Assembly (NCBI GenBank): GCA_037447215.1
Contig: JBBIHB010000048.1
Span: 1-22,164, forward strand
Length of the DNA: 22,164 nt
Direction of reading: 5' to 3'
From: UBA1413 sp037447215
GTDB taxonomy: Bacteria; Bacteroidota; Bacteroidia; Bacteroidales; Prolixibacteraceae
The notes under the pieces were generated by a model. It was not told the DNA's origin. It searched no databases and was given only the letters and a program-made list of their open reading frames with translations. The translations under genes and the position numbers were made by a program. Numbering within the stretch: position 1 is the stretch's first letter; each line of letters begins with the position of its first letter. Positions 16,200-22,164 of the stretch are shown in pieces.

Positions 16200-17318
16200 A
16201 TGATCAATATAAAAAACCGCACACGCAACATCCTGTTGATTATTGGTTTGTTGATAATCCTGTTCCTGTTGTGGTATTTCAGTGCCATTGTGACCTATAT
16301 CCTGATTGCACTGGTGCTGTCGTTTATCGGGAGGCCTCTTACCCGGTGGCTCAACCAACTCAGGTACCGCAAGTACACTATGCCTCGGGCGCTATCGGCA
16401 TTCCTCACACTTGTTGCATTGTGGGTAGTCTTCATCGGTTTTTTCAGGTTTATGATCCCCTTGCTTATCAGGGAATTTACCATACTTTCAACCATCGATT
16501 TCGAATCGGTTTTTATACAGATTCAGGAGCCGATATCCAAAATCATGAGGATCACCCACAGAGGGGGTTTTACTGCGGACAACCAAACCTTGTTTGAAAT
16601 TATCATCGACCAGATAGCAGAAAAACTGAACATGGCTGAAATAACCAATACTGTTGGCTTTATAATAGGACTTCTGGGCGATGCCGTAATAACCTTCTTT
16701 GCCGTTTCATTTATCACATTTTTCTTTTTGAAGGACGAAGGAATGTTCAGGGAAGGAATCCTGCTGCTGGTGCCATCCGAATTCGAAGAAAAAACTGGCA
16801 ATATCCTTGATTCTGTTTCAAGGTTACTGCGCCGGTATTTTGCAGGATTGATGTTCGAAGTAATAATGGTTGGTTTTTTGGTAACAATCGGATTGACCAT
16901 TGTTGGGCTTTCATTTCATCATGCTGTTATAATCGGCCTATTTGCCGGAATATTCAATATTATTCCATATTTAGGCCCCTGGATCGGAGCGCTCATTGGC
17001 CTTACTATTGGGGCAGCCGTTAACATTCACATGGATTTTATGGACTATACCCTTCCGCTGTTGGGTTTGATGATACTTGTTTTCCTCATTGTTCAACTTA
17101 TTGACAACATACTTTTCCAACCCCTGATATATTCGAGCAGTGTTAAAGCCTATCCTCTCGAAATATTTCTTGTAATCCTGGCAGCGGGTAGCATGGCTGG
17201 CATTATCGGCATGATCCTGGCCATACCGGCTTATACCATTCTCAGGGTAATAGCCCGTGAATTTTTTGAAAACATGAAGCTGGTAAAACAAATAACAAAA
17301 AATCTGGACAGCAAGTAG
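16200..17318 (+). CDS. AI-2E / PerM family membrane transporter
   Basis: 372 residues with the characteristic pattern of the family: an N-terminal helix pair (NILLIIGLLIILFLLWYFS, then IVTYILIALVLSFIGRPLTRWL), a central soluble loop (about 100-155), and a C-terminal block of helices. Signatures are FITFFFLKDEGMFREGILLLVP, RYFAGLMFEVIMVGFLVTIGL, GIFNIIPYLGPWIGALIG and the closing FQPLIYSSSVKAYPLEIFLV. Members are exporters or antiporters of small molecules or ions; autoinducer-2 export is shown only for some, so the substrate is unknown. The ATG at 16200 is chosen because a promoter octamer covers the upstream TTG. The stop codon TAG (17316-17318) lies inside the candidate left inverted repeat of an IS1595 remnant, so the last few residues may have been replaced by the insertion. 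Length is normal. Confidence 0.9.
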   Translation: MINIKNRTRNILLIIGLLIILFLLWYFSAIVTYILIALVLSFIGRPLTRWLNQLRYRKYTMPRALSAFLTLVALWVVFIGFFRFMIPLLIREFTILSTIDFESVFIQIQEPISKIMRITHRGGFTADNQTLFEIIIDQIAEKLNMAEITNTVGFIIGLLGDAVITFFAVSFITFFFLKDEGMFREGILLLVPSEFEEKTGNILDSVSRLLRRYFAGLMFEVIMVGFLVTIGLTIVGLSFHHAVIIGLFAGIFNIIPYLGPWIGALIGLTIGAAVNIHMDFMDYTLPLLGLMILVFLIVQLIDNILFQPLIYSSSVKAYPLEIFLVILAAGSMAGIIGMILAIPAYTILRVIAREFFENMKLVKQITKNLDSK

Positions 17319-17323
17319 TAGAT
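17315..17323 (+). repeat. candidate left inverted repeat of the IS1595 remnant
   Basis: GTAGTAGAT, the exact reverse complement of 18397-18405. It contains the stop codon of the upstream AI-2E gene (TAG at 17316-17318). Nine bases alone could match by chance in such a search, so this is moderate support. Confidence 0.5.
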
Positions 17324-17614
17324 AGTCAAAAATTTTTCAGGTTTTTAATATATTTACTTCCAATACTTTAGAATTATTTCAATTTTAAGTGACTTTTTTT
17401 GCTTCTGCCACATTCGAAAAAAGTTTACATTTTTGCCATAAGTTTTATTAAACCCATCTACATATCGAAAACTTTCAATAATTTCCAGGTACTTTTTGTA
17501 CAATACTTAACTGAACAAAATGGTACAACCCGACAATAGAAATCCAGGCTTCCAAATACCGACAATTACAATATGGCCGGTTATGTCGTAATTTTATAAT
17601 GAATATCGTATATT

Positions 17615-18375
17615 ATGCTTAATTTTATTATCTTTAGTTCCCACTTGCCTTTTCGTTATTGGTTTGTTGCCATACACCTTCTACGTCAACCAAGAAGAGT
17701 TTTTCGGCATTGGAATTACAGAGGCAGTTAGGGCATAAATACTATGAGCCTATCTGGGCAATGCTGCATAAACTCAGAATAGCGATGGGTAATAGAGATT
17801 TTCAGTATAAACTTTCCGGTCAGATAGAGTTGGACGAAGGGTTTTTCTCAACCGAAACAAAACCTGAAAACAAGGATAAACCAAGGAAGTGGGGAAGGAT
17901 TTTTCAAAAGAAGACCAAAGTGTTGGTAATGGCTGAAAGCAGGAAGGCCGAAGGAGAACAGTCAGAAAAGGGTAAACCACTTTAGGTCGGGTTTATAAAG
18001 ATGCAGGTAATCCCTGACCATAAAGCTGACACCATAAATGAGCAGGTCAGTGCAAATGTTTCACCAGGATCAACTTTGATCACCGATGATTCTAATTCTT
18101 ACAGGGATTTGGGTGGTCTTGCTTCAATACATCGGCCACAGATAATCCCCAAAGATAAAGTAGGCGAGATATTAGCACAGGTGCACCTGGCAATTAGCCA
18201 TGCAAAAAGGATGATCCTGGATATACACCATAACATCAAACCAAAATATTTGCAAGGCTACCTGAATGAGTTTTGCTATAAATTCAACAGGAAATATTTT
18301 TGCAAAGCTCTTTTTGATCGATTACTTATTGTTGGCGTAACATCAAAAAATGAATTTAGGTATCGATTACGATAA
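17615..18375 (+). pseudogene. broken IS1595-family transposase
   Basis: Three readable pieces of an ISXO2-like DDE transposase. The first, from ATG 17615, reads MLNFIIFSSHLPFRYWFVAIHLL. One base is missing near 17681-17683, and the next frame carries TSTKKSFSALELQRQLGHK, WAMLHKLRIAMG and the first catalytic Asp in IELDEGFF. An in-frame TAG at 17983-17985 then interrupts it. After the stop the same frame continues with FIKMQVIPDHKADTINEQV, ITDDSNSY (second Asp), and the family-typical HHNIKPKYLQGYLNEFCYKF with NRKYF, ending at TAA near 18375. The N-terminal zinc-ribbon part was not found. With one frameshift, one stop and a missing N-terminus it cannot make an active transposase. Confidence 0.85.
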
Positions 18376-18396
18376 TCATTGAAAATAATTCACTCA

Positions 18397-18405
18397 ATCT
18401 ACTAC
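18397..18405 (-). repeat. candidate right inverted repeat of the IS1595 remnant
   Basis: ATCTACTAC on the plus strand, the exact reverse complement of 17315-17323, 22 bases past the end of the transposase relic. Confidence 0.5.
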
Positions 18406-18572
18406 CAGGATATAAAGACAACTAAGAAAACCTTTGTGATCTTTGTATTTTAGTGGGAAACTTTTACGCAATAATATACCCTGCTTAAAATACCCCTCAA
18501 AGAAGCTAAAAACGCAAAAAACTATGCGGGCTTTCCCGACACGCCGGGACAAGTTGTGCCCACGTGTAAAAC
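18406..18572. other. intergenic region between the IS remnant and rsmE
   Basis: No gene. Two small features: CCTTTGTGATCTTTGTATTT (18431-18450), resembling a short dispersed repeat of the 'CTTTGTG.CTTTGTGGTT' kind common in some bacterial genomes (memory-based), and a 5-bp hairpin TCCCG / CGGGA at 18534-18549 with loop ACACGC, lying 24 bases past the rsmE stop. The hairpin has no T-run, so it is not a classic terminator. Confidence 0.35.
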
Positions 18573-19277
18573 TCAATGCTCATTTAAAAATGCAACTGCT
18601 GTACAAGCCACCAGCGCAGCAGTTTCGGTCCGTAACCTCGACCGTCCCAAAGAAACTTCCTGAAAACCGGCTTCATTGGCGAGTTTTACTTCTTCGGGGC
18701 TGAAATCACCTTCAGGGCCTATCAGGATCAGAACATTATCGCTTGCTTGGGCCACATTTTTAAGGTGAGGCTTTTTTTCAGGGTAACAATGTGCAATCAG
18801 CTTTTTCCCATCAAAAGGTTGGGCAATAAAATCCCTAAATGATACCATCTCGGAAACCACGGGCAACCAGGCTTTGAGCGACTGTTTCATTGCCGAAAGA
18901 GAAATCTTTTTGAGCCGGGACTGATTGATGTTATTTCGTTCACTATAGCTGCACCGGATTGGTACAAAACGGTCAATCCCGATTTCGGTTGCTTTTTCGA
19001 GGAACCACTCCAATCTCTCGGCATTTTTTGTGGGTGCCATCGCTACTGTTAAACTGTAATTCTTTTTTTCCTGATCCAAATTAGATGTGACAATCCTAAC
19101 ATGACATTTTTTGGGATGAGGCAATTCAATAACCCCTTCGAACCAATATCCTTTCCCATCAGTGAGTACAAGTCTGTCGCCAATTTTCAATCGCAAAACC
19201 CTGATAGCATGGGCCGATTCGGCTTCGTCAAGGTAAGCGATATTCCCATCGAGTTCAGATACATAAAAAATGTTCAT
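18573..19277 (-). CDS. rsmE: 16S rRNA (uracil(1498)-N3)-methyltransferase
   Basis: 234 residues, near the usual 240. RsmE is a SPOUT (knotted) methyltransferase that modifies U1498 of 16S rRNA in the decoding region. The N-terminal PUA-like domain reads MNIFYVSELDGN, then AHAIRVLRLKIGDRLVLTDGKG. The methyltransferase domain carries AMAPTKNAERLEWFLEKATE and EIGIDRFVPIRCSYSERN. The SAM site is formed by LILIGPEGDFSPEEVKLA, and LGRSRLRTETAALVA closes the knot. All hallmark residues are present. I chose ATG 19277: AAGGA at 19287-19291 is 9 bases upstream, whereas it abuts the alternative ATG at 19286. A promoter octamer sits just before. Divergent from the DUF5916 gene. Confidence 0.96.
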   Translation of the reverse strand: MNIFYVSELDGNIAYLDEAESAHAIRVLRLKIGDRLVLTDGKGYWFEGVIELPHPKKCHVRIVTSNLDQEKKNYSLTVAMAPTKNAERLEWFLEKATEIGIDRFVPIRCSYSERNNINQSRLKKISLSAMKQSLKAWLPVVSEMVSFRDFIAQPFDGKKLIAHCYPEKKPHLKNVAQASDNVLILIGPEGDFSPEEVKLANEAGFQEVSLGRSRLRTETAALVACTAVAFLNEH

Positions 19278-19303
19278 GATTGCCATTCCTTATTTATTTC
19301 GAT

Positions 19304-19311
19304 CAAAAGTA
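19304..19311 (-). promoter_or_regulatory. -7 element of rsmE
   Basis: Minus-strand TACTTTTG, an exact TAnnTTTG match, 26 bases before the ATG at 19277. No clear -33 TTTG. Confidence 0.55.
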
Positions 19312-19410
19312 CAACTTTGAAAATAGTCAGAAAATTTTTTTTAAACAATGTGCTGGATCGATGTAACATATGTAAAATCGTATCGTCATATCAGAAATTA
19401 TCCAAAAGCC

Positions 19411-22035
19411 ATGAAATATATTACAGCAATGTTGCTGCTATGCTGTGCAACCAGTGTTTTAGCACAAAACAATGAAAAAAGAATTTATAATGCCTCGCGG
19501 ACTGATGAACAATCGCTGACCATTGATGGAAAGTTGGACGAACCGGTATGGCAAAATGCCAATTGGCAGGGCAATTTTATTCAGTATAAACCGGTTGAAG
19601 GAGCGCCACCTATGCAGGAGACTGAGTTTTGCGTTCTATACGATGAAAACTATGTTTATGTTGGTTTCAGAGCGTACGATACAGAACCTGATAGTATTGT
19701 CCATCGCTTATCGAGACGTGATGAGCCAGACGGTGACAGGGTTGGAATTCAGTTCGATACATTTAACGACCAGCGTACAGCATTTTCTTTTGTTGTAACA
19801 GTTGCCGGAGTAAAAGAAGACTTTGTGATCAGCAACGATGGTGAGCGCGAAGACAGAACATGGGATCCGATTTGGAGGGCAAATACCTCAACAGATAAAA
19901 AAGGTTGGTATACCGAAATGAAAATCCCATTTTCGCAATTGCGTTTTGAGAATAAAACAAACGGTGGATGGGGTTTACAGGCCGGAAGGTTAATTTTCCG
20001 CAATGAAGAACTATCGTTTTGGCAACCTGCCGACCGAAAACTGAATTCATGGGTTTCGCAATTTGGCAGATTACACGGAATAAGCAACATCGACCCAGAG
20101 AAAAACCTTGATATTATGCCTTATGTTGTTGCCCGGACCGAACGTTTCGAAAAAGAACCCGATAATCCCTTACGTGCAAGAGGACATTCAAGCTTTGCCA
20201 ATGCCGGGTTCGATGCTAAAATAGGTGTAACCAACAATCTTACGCTCGATGTAACAGTGAATCCAGATTTTGGCCAGGTTGAAGCCGACCCATCGCAGGT
20301 TAACCTTACCACGTATGAAACGTTTTTCATGGAAAGAAGGCCATTTTTTATCGAGGGAAAGAACATCCTCAGCTTTCCGTTGATGTTCGGCGATGGTGAC
20401 CTTGCCGACGAAGGATTGTTTTATACCCGTCGGATTGGAAGAAGGCCGCAATACTATCCCGAAAGAACTGATGGTGAATTCCTCGAAATGCCCGATTTTA
20501 CAAAAATTGCAGGAGCTGCTAAGCTTACAGGCAAAACCCAAAGCGGATGGTCGGTAGGGTTGCTCGAAAGTGTAACAGCCCGCGAATTTGCCGATATCAG
20601 AAAAAATGGAAGCGAAAGAACGGTTGAAGTTGAGCCACTTACCAACTTTCTGGTTGGGAGGTTACAGAAAGACTTTAATGAAGGGAATACCATGGTTGGT
20701 GGAATGGTTACGGCTGTAAACCGCAACCTGAGAACCGATGAACTTGATTTTCTGCACCGGGCGGCATACACCGGAGGCTTTGATTTTGTGCATAAATGGA
20801 AAAACAAAACATGGGAATTCAATACAAGCATGTATTTCAGCAATGTGGCAGGTTCCTCAGAAGCAATTACACGAACACAACGCTCATGGGCAAGGATTTA
20901 CCAACGGCCCGATGCCACGCACCTAACACTTGATTCTTCAAAAACATCGCTCTCAGGGCACGGCGGGAAAATTGTTTTTGGCAAATTGGGGGGCAATCTG
21001 AAATTTATTCAGGCCATTGCATGGAAATCGCCGGGCCTTGAATTGAACGATGCAGGCTATCTGCGGCAAGCCGACAATATTTTCCAGGTATTCTGGGTAG
21101 GGTATCGTATTTTCAAGCCTTTCTCCATATTCAGGGATTTCAACGGCAATTTCAATCAGTGGACCGAATGGAATTTTGATGGTCAATTGCTTAATCCGGG
21201 TGGCAACATTAACCTGCATACCAACCTGAAAAATTACTGGGACCTGCATTGGGGATTGAACGCAAACGGCCAGACAATCCGGATTTCTGAATTAAGGGGT
21301 GGGCCTGCCCTTAAAACTCCAGGTACTTGGAATACGTGGTGGGGGTTTGGCTCCAACAATCAGAAAAAATTTACTTTCGGCGGCCAGGGAACCATTATGC
21401 GAAGCTTCGAAAAACATTACCGCGAATTGGACAATATCAGGCTCAATTTTGGTTACCGACCTATGAAAACGTTGAGACTATCGCTGAATCCAGGATTTTC
21501 GAACTACCGTACTTCACTGCAATATGTTTCTTCAATAGCTGACAATGGTGTAAGCAGGTATATTTTTGGCTCGCTCAACCAGAAAACAATAAGTGCATCG
21601 CTGAGAGTAAACCTTAATCTTACACCCGAACTATCACTACAGTATTGGGGACAGCCATTTATTTCAACAGGCAATTATTCAGGTTTTAAATACATAACAA
21701 ACAGCATGGCCGACAATTATTACGACAGATTTCATAAATACACAACTTCAGAAATTACTCACATCAGTAATGATGAAATTTATCAAGTAAATGAAACCGG
21801 AGGAAAAACCTATTCGTTCGATAACCCCGATTTCAGTGTAAAAGAGTTTCTGTCGAACATGGTTATCCGTTGGGAATATCAGCCAGGCTCAACATTGTTC
21901 CTGGTATGGTCGCAAAACCGCAAATCATACCACAACGACGGAAGCTTTGATTTTGGCCGGGATATCGGAAGGTTGTTCGGTGACCATCCTCACGATGTTT
22001 TTATGGTGAAGCTTTCTTACAGGATTGGGCATTAA
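19411..22035 (+). CDS. outer-membrane DUF5916 protein with CBM9-like N-terminal domain
   Basis: 874 residues from ATG 19411. A signal peptide (MKYITAMLLLCCATSVLA) is followed by a domain resembling family 9 carbohydrate-binding modules (about 20-220): IDGKLDEPVWQNANW, YDENYVYVGFRAYD, VGIQFDTFNDQRTAF and WYTEMKIPFSQLRF are typical of that fold. The rest is DUF5916, a Bacteroidota family: the block FFMERRPFFIEGKNILSFP marks its start. The remainder is a long run of alternating strands rich in aromatic residues, probably a membrane barrel, ending HDVFMVKLSYRIGH. It presumably sits in the outer membrane and binds a glycan or other ligand; no enzymatic motif is seen and the real role is unknown. 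An upstream in-frame ATG (19348) would precede the signal peptide by 21 residues and is less likely. No SusC/SusD genes adjoin it. Confidence 0.88.
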   Translation: MKYITAMLLLCCATSVLAQNNEKRIYNASRTDEQSLTIDGKLDEPVWQNANWQGNFIQYKPVEGAPPMQETEFCVLYDENYVYVGFRAYDTEPDSIVHRLSRRDEPDGDRVGIQFDTFNDQRTAFSFVVTVAGVKEDFVISNDGEREDRTWDPIWRANTSTDKKGWYTEMKIPFSQLRFENKTNGGWGLQAGRLIFRNEELSFWQPADRKLNSWVSQFGRLHGISNIDPEKNLDIMPYVVARTERFEKEPDNPLRARGHSSFANAGFDAKIGVTNNLTLDVTVNPDFGQVEADPSQVNLTTYETFFMERRPFFIEGKNILSFPLMFGDGDLADEGLFYTRRIGRRPQYYPERTDGEFLEMPDFTKIAGAAKLTGKTQSGWSVGLLESVTAREFADIRKNGSERTVEVEPLTNFLVGRLQKDFNEGNTMVGGMVTAVNRNLRTDELDFLHRAAYTGGFDFVHKWKNKTWEFNTSMYFSNVAGSSEAITRTQRSWARIYQRPDATHLTLDSSKTSLSGHGGKIVFGKLGGNLKFIQAIAWKSPGLELNDAGYLRQADNIFQVFWVGYRIFKPFSIFRDFNGNFNQWTEWNFDGQLLNPGGNINLHTNLKNYWDLHWGLNANGQTIRISELRGGPALKTPGTWNTWWGFGSNNQKKFTFGGQGTIMRSFEKHYRELDNIRLNFGYRPMKTLRLSLNPGFSNYRTSLQYVSSIADNGVSRYIFGSLNQKTISASLRVNLNLTPELSLQYWGQPFISTGNYSGFKYITNSMADNYYDRFHKYTTSEITHISNDEIYQVNETGGKTYSFDNPDFSVKEFLSNMVIRWEYQPGSTLFLVWSQNRKSYHNDGSFDFGRDIGRLFGDHPHDVFMVKLSYRIGH

Positions 22036-22164
22036 CAATTAACCATATTATTTATAAATATTAATTATTATGTTTTTTGATAATTTAACAACCAGGTAAT
22101 CTAATCTTTAATAGTTTTGTGTGATAATTTTGAAATTGAAAGTTTTTATTCAATATTCTGAAAT
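22036..22164. other. AT-rich region after the DUF5916 gene
   Basis: No gene. Two octamers fit TAnnTTTG on the plus strand (TAGTTTTG at 22112-22119 and TAATTTTG at 22125-22132), so a promoter for a gene beyond the window is possible, but neither has a good -33 partner. Confidence 0.3.

Larger units (their letters stand above)
17315..18405 (+). mobile_element. decayed IS1595-family (ISXO2-like) insertion sequence
   Basis: Contains a broken IS1595-type transposase gene (17615-18375) between a 9-base inverted repeat, GTAGTAGAT at 17315-17323 and ATCTACTAC at 18397-18405. Past the nine bases the two ends stay loosely alike. The span of 1091 bases suits the family. I could not find the 8-base target duplication expected for this family: flanks are GACAGCAA and CAGGATAT. 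Bases 17324-17614 are AT-rich and hold no recognisable N-terminal transposase coding, which suggests heavy decay on the left. Confidence 0.65.

Noticed and set aside
17307..18413. An 8-base target duplication around the IS1595 remnant
   Set aside because: The flanks (GACAGCAA and CAGGATAT) do not match, so I do not claim one.
18443..18703. Plus-strand frame of 86 residues at the rsmE 3' end
   Set aside because: Mostly antisense to rsmE with no recognisable domain.

Overview
The window looks like chromosomal DNA of a Bacteroidota (Bacteroidales-like) bacterium. The evidence is the protein families (DUF3078, DUF5916, Bacteroidota-type NfeD, E. coli-type PurB, ISXO2-like IS1595 transposase), the AT-rich intergenic DNA, the weak Shine-Dalgarno use, and repeated upstream octamers of the form TAnnTTTG, the -7 element of Bacteroidota promoters. 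The content is mostly housekeeping: tRNA and rRNA modification, purine synthesis, a nucleoid protein, envelope proteins and transporters. I see no CRISPR array, prophage or recognisable defence island.

Layout. 1-224: no gene; the first 60 bases may be the end of an IS21-type element lying to the left. 225-4136 (minus): an SRPBCC/AHSA1-like protein directly behind a secreted DUF3078 protein, then an NfeD-type membrane protease. 4278-7450 (plus): purB and an MsbA-type ABC exporter, 5 bases apart. 7460-9806 is a zone of gene decay around intact RNA and HU genes. A broken lutA/lldE-type gene (minus), tRNA-Trp and tRNA-Ser (minus, with promoters and a terminator), an intact HU gene with terminator, and a broken trmH-type tRNA methyltransferase gene (plus) lie here. 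9930-12427 (plus): mtaB and a dipeptide epimerase. 12456-13127 (minus): an AlkD-like HEAT protein.

13236-16144 (plus): a polysaccharide flippase overlapping a degenerate asparagine-synthetase-like gene. This pair is the least understood unit in the window and may act on a surface glycan. 16200-17318 (plus): an AI-2E/PerM family membrane protein whose stop codon lies inside the candidate left inverted repeat of a decayed IS1595 element (17315-18405). 18573-19277 (minus): rsmE, divergent from a large outer-membrane DUF5916 protein (19411-22035, plus).

Three dead genes (lutA-like, trmH-like, IS1595 transposase) are easy to miss because their reading frames are cut into short pieces. I assembled them by reading through stops and frame changes. 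Promoter octamers help choose start codons for four genes (DUF3078, nfeD-like, AI-2E, rsmE). All family assignments come from reading the sequence; no database search was run.
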